From contig SWBL01000471.1 of the NCBI GenBank assembly GCA_024195585.1, positions 1 through 30,342 of the forward strand: DNA of 30,342 nucleotides, written 5' to 3'. The notes beneath the pieces are model-generated. The model did not search any database. It was not told where the DNA came from and saw only the letters and a program-made list of their open reading frames with translations. How positions within the stretch are numbered: the stretch's first letter is position 1; every line of letters begins with the position of its first letter. This DNA is from Aureobasidium sp. EXF-3400 (lineage: Eukaryota; Ascomycota; Dothideomycetes; Dothideales; Saccotheciaceae). Positions 9,266 to 18,764 of the stretch are shown here, piece by piece. Position numbers and translations under genes: made by a program.

Positions 9266-10493
9266 TTAAGAGGGGCAACCCTTGCCAGGGACCCAGGTAG
9301 TAACCTTGAGACTGGAGAGAGTGTTAGTGAGCCGTATAGATGTTCAAAGACAGAAGAGAAAACATACGTTGCAGTCACTGTCTTGGTAATCTTGGATGTC
9401 GTGGTAGTCCGTTTGGTAATAGTACGAGTAGATGTTCCAGCAGTCTTTGTGACCGTGGTCTTGGTTGCGATTATGGTAATGGGTGCTGGAGTGATTGTTG
9501 TCGTGCTCTCCACAGTTGCTAGAAGACCTGTCAGCTTCTTGTCTTCGATTTTACAAGATATGTAAGGGACTTACTGTATGATGTCAGAGTCACAGGAGCA
9601 GCTGTGAAGCTGGATGTCACCGAGATCCAATGGGCAGTGTTGGTATCTGTTGATGTCACGGTAGCGCTATCAGGTGCACGTTTGGCAAGGTTGACCACGT
9701 TGCGTCTTGCAACTTGAACCACTTTGGTAATTTCGCGTCTGATTCTGGCACGACGAGCGACCGCTGCAGTTGGACTTGCAGAGGCAATGGCTGCCTGAGC
9801 GATGGAGAGGAGTTTGGGATCTGCTGAAGGATCTGCGGTCATCGCTGCAAATGCTACGGCACAGACTTTGGTCTCTGTATAGGTCTTGATGGTGTAGGTG
9901 AAGCTTGTGGTGGTGCGTTTGACCGTTGCTGTTGATGACTTGGTGATAGTCTCGCGAGGTGGGTAATAAGTCACTGTCTGTGTCTTTGCATTGCTAGCAA
10001 GACTGGTGACCGATTCAGGTGCGAGAGTTGTTGATTCCAAGTCTGTGACTGTAGCATTCACAGTGGATGTAGGAGTTTGGGTGACAGATAGAGTAATGGT
10101 AGGAATGACAGTCGTGGTGACTTGTGCGCCGACACTGAGATGCAAGTGGCGGTTGGCATTGAAGCTGCTGCCGTTACCGTTGTTGTCCAGAAGTACAAGA
10201 GTCCAGTCACCAGAATACATCTGGTTCTTCAGAATAGGACAGGTAGAGGTGGCATCAGTGTAGTCTGGTGTGGTCGCAACGTCTGAACAGAAGATTGATT
10301 CGTTCTTGGGAGTAATCAGGATGACACGAGCAGGTTCCGCGCAGTCATAGAACTCTGATACAGAGGTAAAAGATTCATTGGAGTTGATGTTGATAAAGTA
10401 GCTCTTGTTGTTCTTGAAGTCGATACCGTATGATTCACAGGCACTGGCGACTTGGGAAAGTGCAAGTCCGACGGTCAGTAGAGAAGTCCACAT
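9266..10493 (-). CDS. Secreted Ser/Thr-rich protein with internal dibasic cluster, unknown function
   Basis: Three exons on the minus strand: 10493-9575, 9518-9368 and 9311-9266, giving 371 residues. For exon 2, an acceptor nine bases earlier (start at 9527) is also in phase; the later one is preferred because a CTGAC branch-like site sits just before it. Residues 1-18 (MWTSLLTVGLALSQVASA) form a signal peptide. Residues about 19-125 form a Cys-containing N-terminal domain (ACESYGIDFKNNKSYFINI, YDCAEPARV, IFCSDV, TSTCPILKNQMYSGDW). The middle and C-terminal parts are Thr/Ser/Val-rich and probably heavily O-glycosylated. Between lies a very basic segment with RR, RIRR, ARR and AKR, compatible with Kex2 cleavage. 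There is no clear GPI signal; the chain ends KGCPS. I do not recognise a named family. A TATA box precedes the gene. Confidence 0.72.
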
Positions 10494-10574
10494 GATGTGA
10501 GGATGTCCTAATCAAAAAGATCGTTGCTGTGTTGATAGCTCGATGATAATCAACCCAGTTGTACCTGAGTCCAC

Positions 10575-10580
10575 TTTATA
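10575..10580 (-). promoter_or_regulatory. TATA box of the secreted Ser/Thr-rich protein gene
   Basis: TATAAA read on the minus strand lies about 82 bases upstream of the ATG at 10493, a typical fungal spacing. Confidence 0.55.
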
Positions 10581-11401
10581 CTCCGCGAGGCCGTGATATA
10601 TCGGAGGATAGTGGCTCCATTTTCGTTCGTATCAGACCTACAAGTTCAGCAGAAATAGCACATGCTCCTGGGATTCTTCATCAGTACCCCTACACTGCCT
10701 CGTGAGAGGATTCTCGCCGCATGGGTTGCAGACTTGCAGGCTCGAATCTGACATCAGAGACCCGAAGGGGATAGTCCCGAGTCGGCGAGCAGGAGTAAAG
10801 ATGTCCCGGACCTCCTGACCGGAAGTCTGGAGCCCAATATCATGGTTCAACGCGCAGCCTTACACTTATAGACACGAGTGCCGAGAAGTACAAACATGCT
10901 GCGATGCAGGGTTGGTATTGAAAGAAGGCGGTGTGGCACGCGGCAGAAGTGGACGACGATCCCTTCGGAGGCTCCGGACGACGCCATATTTGGAAACTGC
11001 ACTCCTGACTGGCTTCCTTGAACTTCAACTTCACGTCAGCAAATCGATTTCAAAAACATCCATGATCTTCGATTGTAGACGTCACCAGTCATCACGAGAT
11101 GCGATCCATGCACATTCGAGCCTCATGCCTCAATGTGTATCTTTTACCTATCGTGACACGTGGCTGAGCTTGTCCGGGACCTCCTCACTTGCGAAGTGGT
11201 GAGAAAACAAGCGGAACCTGGCGCATGTCAGAGCCGGACCCGCGGTATCCTTCTTTGAGAGAGCAGTTCGATCAGACAGCCATTCTGCAAAGCAAATCCA
11301 CATGGCGTGCTGTTGATATTAATTGTCTGCATAGAATGCTTGACTATGACAACTCCTGACACAAGATACTGATAGCAAATTTCTACATACACGTATTCGA
11401 T

Positions 11402-11431
11402 ACGGCTCTCTACGGCTCTCTACGGCTCTCT
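11402..11431 (+). repeat. Three perfect tandem copies of a 10-bp unit (tacggctctc)
   Basis: The 10-bp unit occurs three times without mismatch and is preceded by a related 'cgata'. It lies about 745 bases upstream of the laccase ATG, well outside any coding frame. Confidence 0.85.
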
Positions 11432-12109
11432 CATGAACGATAACTATGTACCGAACGACCCCTCGGTCGGTAGAGAATAGAGTTCTGCGGTGTACGTTCT
11501 CAATACAGAATACGATGTCACGCTACGACTCCTGCATTTCATTCCGTAGCAGGGAATGATATGGTTGGTCTATGACAAAATCAGCCTTGGTATTCATCGA
11601 ACCAAAATATCTTCCCAGACTCTGGTAGTTGGAGGGGCAAAGAGGGTCACGTTGTGCACGCGCTGAAGAACGTGTGCCTATCGGGAAATACAATCTTGCC
11701 TCACTAAGTAAAGTTCTTATGGCAGACCGGTCATCGGGCAACTGTCACGCCAATCAGAAGCACTTTATGGGTACTCCATGTTCCCTCCGCACTATTTCTG
11801 ATAGCAAATATGCCAGCATACTCCTGTTGCTGGAGCCTGATGTATTGGATGGACGAGTGGGTCTGCAAATCGCAAATGCTGACTTTGCAACAGTCTATTG
11901 AGAAATAGGCAGGCTATCTGACTTGCAGCTCCTCCTTCATCCCGATGAAGAATAAGGGAAACATCTTCATTTCGTCCATGACGATAATCGATTTATTGCC
12001 CTCGATATCTACACGAGATCCGTATCTTGCCAATGTCAGACTATTTTGGTCTCATCAGCCCTGTAAGCAGTAGGCTGTACACGATATGTCTATCAGGCAA
12101 GTACAGGTG

Positions 12110-12116
12110 TATAAAA
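12110..12116 (+). promoter_or_regulatory. TATA box of the laccase gene
   Basis: TATAAAA lies 66 bases upstream of the ATG at 12176. A strong TATA box close to the start is in keeping with an inducible secreted enzyme. Confidence 0.65.
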
Positions 12117-12175
12117 GTTGCTTACCCGCCTGGAGATGACTACAATACCTCAAACTTGCTCAATCGTTCGCAAGC

Positions 12176-14172
12176 ATGCATCTCTTGCGTACTCTTCCCC
12201 TTTTTGCTTCCTTGACCGCTTACGCTGCTGCTTCGGCGGCCGTGAAACGCCAGGCTTCTTCAACTACTTCTTCTGCTGCTCGCGCTTCTACAACTTTGAC
12301 TCCAGACGATGCTGATACGGAGTGCTCCAACACTGCCAGCAGTCGTGCATGCTGGGTATGAGGCTTCATGCTCTTCCTTCATCATATACTAATATGTCCA
12401 GGGCAATGGATTCTCGATTGCAACCGACTTTGACCAGAAGTGGCCTGATACCGGCAAAACTGTGCCATATACATTGGACATCACGAACACCACGATCGAT
12501 GTCGATGGTACTGGAGAAAGATTGGTCATGTTGATCAACAACCAGTACCCAGGACCAGTCATTAGAGCTAGTTGGGGAGACTGGCTCGAAATCACGGTCA
12601 ACAACCACTTAGACGCCAACGGCACCGGAATTCACTGGCATGGCATTAGACAGTACGAAACGTGCGATCAAGATGGTGTCCCTGGAAGTATGTCTACCGT
12701 ACAGTACAGATTTTGCCATCCAAGACTTACGTATTCCCAGTAACCGAATGTCCAATTGCACCAGGACACTCTCGCACGTATAGGTTCCATTGCACTCAGT
12801 ACGGCACCAGCTGGTATCACTCGCATTGGAGTAAGTTGACCAACACCGAGTCTTCATATCAGTACTGACAATCATGATAGGTGTTCAGTATGGTGTAGGA
12901 ACCCTCGGCACGCTCGTCATTGATGGTCCTGCTACGGACAACTACGATGAAGATCTTGGACCTTTCGCAGTGACGGACTGGTATGATGAAACTGCTTTTT
13001 TCAACTACCCTGGGTCACGCAGTATACCTCCACAGGCCTACACTGGTCTCGTGAATGGTATGAACGTCAGCCCTGACGGAACCAAGGGCAAATACTTCAA
13101 CGCTACCGTTCAACCTGGCAAGAGATATCGTCTACGACTCATAAACACATCTGTGGACAGCGCCTACATGGTTTCAGTTGATGGCCACCCTTTCACAGTT
13201 ATCACCAGTGACTTCGTCCCTGTTATGCCTTATGTTGCGGATCGAGTCTTTGTGGGAATCGGACAGAGACTTGACGTAATCATTGAAGCTAATCAGACCG
13301 CCGGTAACTACTGGTTCAGGGCAGATGCCCCTGCTGGTGGATGTGGAAACGCCGACGGCATCAAAGCAATCATCCATTACAGCAATTCAACCTTCGGAAA
13401 TTCTACTAGCACAGCCTGGGACAGGACCGGAGCCAATGCAGATAGATGCACGGATGAATCTTACCAGTCGGACAAGCTTACACCTTACTGGGACAGTTTC
13501 GTTCCTTCCGATGCCTTGTTAGCGAACCCTGAACTCTTGACTGTGCAAGCTCAGGAGGCTGGCGTCCGAACCGACGGTGCGACCATCTTCAGTTGGGCCA
13601 TCAATACTACCGCCCTCAATGTGGATTGGGACAAGCCGATTCTAGAATATGTTCAAGAAGGTAACACAAGTTATCCCGCCTCTGAGAACCTGATCAACGT
13701 GCCCGATGTCGACTGGACGTACTGGGTGCTCCAGGAGATCCCAACTCCAAAGGGACTGCATTTAGACATTCCCCACCCCATCCATTTGCATGGGTAAGTC
13801 AGAACTTTGGTACGCCTCTAAAAGCATCACTGACCCAACCATAGACATGACTTCTACGTACTAGGTGCCAAGGAAGGCAGCAATTATACTAACGATCAAG
13901 CGAGCGAGTTGAACTTCAAGAACCCACCTCGTCGCGATACCGCTATGCTTCCTACAGGCGGTTGGTTAGTCCTTGCCTTCGAGACCAACAATCCCGGTGC
14001 TTGGATCATGCATTGCCACATTGCATGGCATGTAGCCGACGGTCTGGCAACACAGTTCCTTGAAACACCCGGTCAAATCAAACTGGACTCTTCCTTCAAC
14101 GACATATGTTCGACTTGGCGCGATTACTATCCTGAGAAATCATACTGGACGAAGGACGACTCTGGTGTTTAG
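12176..14172 (+). CDS. Secreted ascomycete-type laccase (multicopper oxidase)
   Basis: Five exons: 12176-12355, 12402-12687, 12741-12830, 12881-13793 and 13845-14172, giving 598 residues. It oxidises phenolic or similar substrates with reduction of O2 to water, outside the cell. All four copper-binding motifs are present: HWHG (138-141), HSH (182-184), HPIHLHG (484-490) and HCHIAWH (546-552). Leu557, ten residues after the type-1 copper Cys547, is the axial position and suggests a laccase of medium-to-high redox potential. A signal peptide (residues 1 to about 21) is followed by AVKR at 22-25, a Kex2-type site, and a Ser/Thr-rich prepeptide. The C-terminus ends DSGV, the processed plug typical of ascomycete laccases. 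About a dozen N-glycosylation sequons are present. Conidial pigment laccases are an alternative role; neighbours give no pigment cluster. Confidence 0.95.
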
Positions 14173-14814
14173 ACCAAAATATGAAGATTGCCCAATGACC
14201 AGAGTTTGACCATCGAGCTCTGGAGGCAGAAGGTGCTCAGAGAGGCGCACGGTATCTTGTCTAATAATTTGCGCAACGTTCACATCATTCCTTCCTTATC
14301 AGATAGATGGTGTTCATGTACGAGAATAATCCCGCCTCCATAATAGAATCTCATTTCCCTCTTGGCCGCCATGCCACTTCATGCTCTATCAAGGTCGGAA
14401 ACAGCGGAAGCTTGCACAGCGTAACGCCCGTCAGGTCCCTGGCTGGCTTGACATGTCAGACTTGGGTGATGCCAGATCTTGTTCGACACGAGTCAATGGC
14501 GTTGGAATAGACCAGTGATACGCGATGCCCCTGCACACGTTGGGTGCAGACATGTGCGGTTCTGCTCCTTCCCTTTTTGCTCTCTGTCGAAATAGTGTAG
14601 ATTTCACGCCCAGAAACCGCATCGATGATCTCCTCAAAATCGCCCGGGGCCCGCTCGGTACATATAGCTTGCATGGAGGGTAATCATGTTCTTCGAAAGG
14701 TAGCATTCACACACCGGTCAGACAAGTCGAGATTAGGCGGCAACATTCGGCAGTATCGTCCAAGAAAAAAAAAACATTAAACCAAGTTCCGAGAATCTAT
14801 ATTATTCATTACAT
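14173..14814. other. Convergent 3' region between the laccase and ERG2
   Basis: 642 bases with no supported gene. An A-run at 14766-14774 lies near the ERG2 3' end. Short frames on both strands show no domain. Confidence 0.5.
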
Positions 14815-15576
14815 CTAAAGCTTTCCCTTGGCCATGTTTGCCAACATCTCCCTGCCTGTGATCCTGGTGGTGTGCCACAGAGTAGGGAAGTCGAGGGTGC
14901 TGGTAAGACCATCGGCGAAACCGAAACCAAGCATGGGAGGAATCCAACCACGAGCGTACTCGAGAGCAAAGCAAGCGTCGTCCATCTTGTATTGCTTGAC
15001 CTCGCCACGGCGCAAATGATGTACGCTGCCTTGAGGGTACACTTCAGGTTCGTAAAGGCCAGCGGCAGGTGAGTAAGCGGTTTGGGTTCCCTTCAGAATG
15101 TGGAAGTAGTCGTCTGCGGTGTGGCGACCGGTGTGTCCTTCAGTTCCAATGGCGGTGCCTGACGGATTTGTTAGTCTTTTGTGATTTTCCGCCAAATAAT
15201 TGCGAAGACTCTTACCGAAAATGATCAAATACTCAGTAATACTGGCGTGAATGATGTACATGGCACCCATTGCACCGCCGGCATTGTTGAAAACCCATTC
15301 CTCGTTCAAGTTGACATATTCGCCGGCAGGACCCTGGCTGAGTTCGCCAACAATTTGAGCAACAACGGCCCTAGTATCGTTTCCGTGGTTTGCGATTGCT
15401 CTCTGCGAAAGGTCGTGCAATTGCTTTGTGTCGAAAACGTAAAAACTTTGGAGGTTTTGTTCCATAAAGTAAACAATGGCGGAAAACAGGGCGATAAGGA
15501 CCGCGATGATGGAAATGGTGTTTGCGCGAATGTTGCTTTGCGCGCTCGACGAGCCGCTGTTCTTTTTGACTGCCAT
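14815..15576 (-). CDS. ERG2: C-8 sterol isomerase Erg2 (sigma-1 receptor family)
   Basis: Two exons on the minus strand: 15576-15216 and 15158-14815, giving 234 residues (yeast Erg2 has 222). The 57-nt intron (gtaaga...ccgtcag) is a multiple of three and contains no stop, so unspliced RNA would read through with 19 extra residues. The family-conserved EYLIIFGTAIGTEGHTGRHT is only restored by splicing. Erg2 moves the double bond from C8 to C7 (fecosterol to episterol) in ergosterol synthesis, in the ER. One membrane segment is seen at about 21-38 (ISIIAVLIALFSAIVYFM). Conserved blocks are NAGGAMGAMYIIHASITEYL, HTADDYFHILKG and EVYPQGSVHHLRRGEVKQY. The C-terminal KGKL is not a standard KKXX signal. 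It is the target class of morpholine fungicides. Confidence 0.96.
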   Translation of the reverse strand: MAVKKNSGSSSAQSNIRANTISIIAVLIALFSAIVYFMEQNLQSFYVFDTKQLHDLSQRAIANHGNDTRAVVAQIVGELSQGPAGEYVNLNEEWVFNNAGGAMGAMYIIHASITEYLIIFGKSLRNYLAENHKRLTNPSGTAIGTEGHTGRHTADDYFHILKGTQTAYSPAAGLYEPEVYPQGSVHHLRRGEVKQYKMDDACFALEYARGWIPPMLGFGFADGLTSTLDFPTLWHTTRITGREMLANMAKGKL

Positions 15577-17017
15577 TTTGGTTTGGTAGGTTGTTTAGAG
15601 GAAGGAGAAGCGATTCCAGAGTTCCAATTGCCCTCCTTACTCCTATCGGTTTTGTAACATCAAAGACGACATCAACACAAAAAAATCAGCCCATTCCGTA
15701 TCTCCGAATTCAATCTCCGGGTATTCGGTTGAGGCCCGTGCATACTTTTTATAGGGGTCCTCCGCGAGCATCCGCGGCTATCGTAGGGCTGCATGTTGAC
15801 CGCTTGATTTTTGGAGTCGACAATGCTTGTTTCGAACAGAAAAAACATTAATCGAAATAGGACTTTGCAAGGCACATCTCATTCCCAAGTGAACCGCAAA
15901 GCTGAGTGATGATACCGGTAAAGCTGACAAGGGACATGGTCGCCGTGCCATTGTGCCGCTGCCACTGACGCGTGCGTGGTTCGTCCAAGATGAAGGGGCG
16001 GTCTCTGCGACTTGTACCCTCACCAGAATGTTTTGAGAATGTTTGCGTTACCCGTGGACGCCTTCGCAAGGCTCAGGCTCTACGATGAACGTATGCATAC
16101 GTCGAGATAAGTATCTTCGAGAACTTCGGCCAACTCATAAGGCTTCCTCGCCTATGCCATCAGCACGGGATGTCTCTATTGAAATACTAATCTCTGTCCA
16201 GTGAAGGTGGCCGCTCGGTCTACTAACAGACTTTGACCGTCAGCTCATGTATGCACTGCTTACTATCGATTAGAAGCCTGGATGCATTCTGGAGACAATA
16301 CCGACCAATGGTGTGCAGTAACAGTCACTCGAGCCTAATTACAAACTATCCTCCGAATGTCGCGGTGTCAATGGCAGTCACACAGTAGAAAAAGGCCGCC
16401 TAAATTCGACTGTGTATGAGCCTCTCTCTCACGAGAGATATTTCTGGTCGAGCTGTGGCCGCAGCTTCAGCTCTCTCTCGCAAGCCCACATTTCTCTCAC
16501 AGGCGGCCAATCGCTATAGAAAAAAGAAAAATGAGACTCGCTCTGCCGTTGCTCAAGCCCCCAGAAGCTACATGGTCATGTATGTATTGCTCGACCGACC
16601 TGGTCCTTCTATCGATTTAGAAGCAAGCGGGGAAGTAGAAGCCTCCATGCATGAAGCCGTAGCTGCATGACTGCTGAGCGAATCAACTTCTTTGGACCAA
16701 CAGCCTTGTCACTCGAGTATGCTCACGGCACACGAGCGTGATGTGTCATATCCCGTATTACTGCAAGACCAGGACAGGACCATTTCCTTTTTTGTTCATG
16801 CAGCTAATCGTGGTTCCGATGGTGATAATGCAGCGTCCGCCCTTCTTGTCTTACATCTTTTTTTCTCCGTAACTTTATGCTGGAGAGATCCCCAGATCGT
16901 GTTACACCAAGATGTCCAACCAACCAAGAGTTTCTGGGTTCACGTGCGTCTAGCGAGATCATCGTTTGATGTGTTCTGACCAGAGACAGGGAAGCAATTT
17001 CACCTTACGGAGAAGAC
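15577..17017. other. Divergent intergenic region between ERG2 and the lectin-like gene, 1.44 kb
   Basis: No supported gene; it contains two promoters. No sterol-regulatory TCGTATA-type element was found by eye close to ERG2. Pyrimidine-rich CTCTCTCT tracts occur at about 16423-16430 and 16472-16479. Confidence 0.45.
15747..15753 (-). promoter_or_regulatory. Possible TATA box upstream of ERG2
   Basis: TATAAAA on the minus strand lies about 170 bases upstream of the ERG2 ATG. The distance is at the long end but possible with a longer 5' UTR. Confidence 0.35.
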
Positions 17018-18587
17018 ATGCATCCTACATTGTCGTCGACACATTCAACTCATCCCCCATCTTATCAGCAATGGCCAGAATACAACAGCAACAACGTCTC
17101 ACCACAAGATCCTGCCGATATGAGCTTCGGTCACAAGTATCGACCAATGGACGACAATAACATTTCATCAGGTCTTGAATCGGTCTGGGCTGGGGAAGGT
17201 GACAAGGAAGTCGTGATGGGATCAATACCAAGAGAGATGCCTACACTGGAAACACCACCACCTGAGAAGAAACCAGCACGTGTTTGTGGTCTTAGGCGCA
17301 TACTCTTCTGGCCTCTGCTCGCTGCGGCCTTCGCAATAGTCATTGGGCTTGCTGTTGGTCTGGGTGTGGGACTTGGAGTGAAGCACAAGACCACGAAGGC
17401 GTCAACAACACTAGCCAAATCTTCCGACTACTATATTGGAGGTGCACTTGATCCAGCTTACTACTCGAAGGAAGGTGCTTTCAATGGCAGTGGCTTGGCA
17501 TTGTCATCTCAGTCTTTTGGCTCAGGCGAGTACGGCGAGCTCGTTCTTTACTTCCAACACTATTCTGGATCCATCAGATGGCAGAGGCTGACGCCGGACA
17601 ATGGCTGGCTTGGAGGGACCGCCTCGGAGGTCGTCGCAACGGATGCGAAGAACAGCACTCCTTTGAGCGCGGTGGCTTACAGCTTGAACGGGGTATCCAC
17701 AGTAAGACTCGGACCGATCCTGATTCGTTCTCTCGCTGATTCGTTCTCTCGCTGATTCGCTCTAGTGGCATCTCTTCTACATTGACAATAGCAATCGTCT
17801 CCGAGAAAAGATAAACAGCAACGCTACCAACCTTTGGGTAGAAGGCCCATTGACTGGGGAGAACCATACGGTCCTCGATGCCGATCAAGTTGGCATGCAA
17901 GCTTGCTGGTATGGTAACGACTATGGCGATGCCGATTACAAACACAGTCCTTTGCCAAATCAAGGCAATAGCACTACCAACAGCACCACAGGCTCTACCA
18001 CAGACGTGGGTATGCACATCTGGTACGCCTCGGACTCCTCGACTTTCCAACAGCTAGGCTGGCGTAATGGCGACCAAAATTGGACGTGGCAACAATCCTG
18101 GCAAAACAAGAACGGACATGCAGGTTTAGGGTGTTACTCTTGGGGCCCTGGCACGACAACCTATGTTATGATGGTCAACTCTCAAGACACAGTAGAGGTC
18201 TGGTGGAAAGACACCAACACCAATACTTCGTCCTCGGCCAGCCATCCAATCAATGAGTGGACAAATAGCTCAGTGGCGATCAACAACGTCCATCCATCAA
18301 CGAGCTTGGGCTACACAAACGCTTTCTACGCTCAAGGAAAAGATGGTTGGATCACAGGCTACAACATTTCCTGGGCATCTGAGAACACTTCCATCACCGG
18401 CCATCTCCCAGTGAATGAACCAGGCCTATTAGGGACACATCTAAGTGTCACGACACTGCCTGATCAAAGTGGAGGAGACAGTCTGTGTGTGTTTTATCAG
18501 ACGAACGGAAGCGACGTCACGTTTGCGACCCGAGATCTGGTTCAAGGTGCTTGGACGGCGGCAACGTTGCAAGTACCCAATTCATGA
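17018..18587 (+). CDS. Type II membrane-anchored protein with fucose-specific-lectin-like domain
   Basis: Two exons, 17018-17701 and 17766-18587, giving 501 residues. Residues 1-94 are polar and Pro-rich with no signal peptide. Residues about 95-121 form one long Gly/Leu/Val membrane helix (LLAAAFAIVIGLAVGLGVGL). The rest is an extracellular C-terminal domain rich in Trp, Tyr and Gly with repeated motifs such as IRWQRLTPDNGW, WHLFYIDNSNRLRE, HIWYASDSSTFQQLGW, VEVWWKDTN and LCVFYQTNGSDVTFATR. Repeated strands of this form are typical of the six-bladed propeller of fungal fucose-specific lectins (AAL/AFL family). Many Asn-X-Ser/Thr sequons suggest an extracellular location. Predicted topology is cytoplasmic N-terminus and exposed lectin-like domain. 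The intron contains a 16-bp tandem repeat. Sugar specificity cannot be read from the sequence by eye; the family assignment is moderately secure. Confidence 0.8.
17721..17765 (+). repeat. 16-bp tandem repeat inside the lectin gene intron
   Basis: Two perfect copies of tgattcgttctctcgc (17721-17736 and 17737-17752) are followed by a diverged partial copy that ends in the splice acceptor ctctag at 17765. Each copy carries a CTGAT-like branch-site candidate at its left border. Confidence 0.85.
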
Positions 18588-18764
18588 TTTCTTGATGATG
18601 ATACGCCGATTGCACCGCAGTGAGTATCTTGTTGCCGAGTATATATCTTGGAAGACTGTCTGGCATAAAGTACGAGTTCAAATTATACTCTTTTATTAAT
18701 TATCTGTTGTGTGCATTACACTTGCAACTTCCTTATTAGAGACAGCTCCTCTCCTTCGATTCCA

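Larger units (their letters stand above)
10494..12175. other. Large divergent intergenic region, 1.68 kb, upstream of the laccase
   Basis: No supported gene. It separates two divergent secreted-protein genes and should hold both promoters, each with a TATA box near the gene. A 10-bp tandem repeat is present at 11402-11431. Open frames here are short and lack domains. Confidence 0.5.

Noticed and set aside
10720..10760. ggctcgaatc segment resembling a tRNA T-loop
   Set aside because: The flanking bases do not pair into a five-base T stem and no cloverleaf can be drawn.
10838..10860. ggttcaacgcgc segment resembling a tRNA T-arm
   Set aside because: No matching stems, anticodon arm or A box could be found at tRNA spacing.
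16089..16102. Perfect 14-bp palindrome acgtatgcatacgt
   Set aside because: About two such palindromes are expected by chance in 30 kb, and it does not sit close to a start codon.
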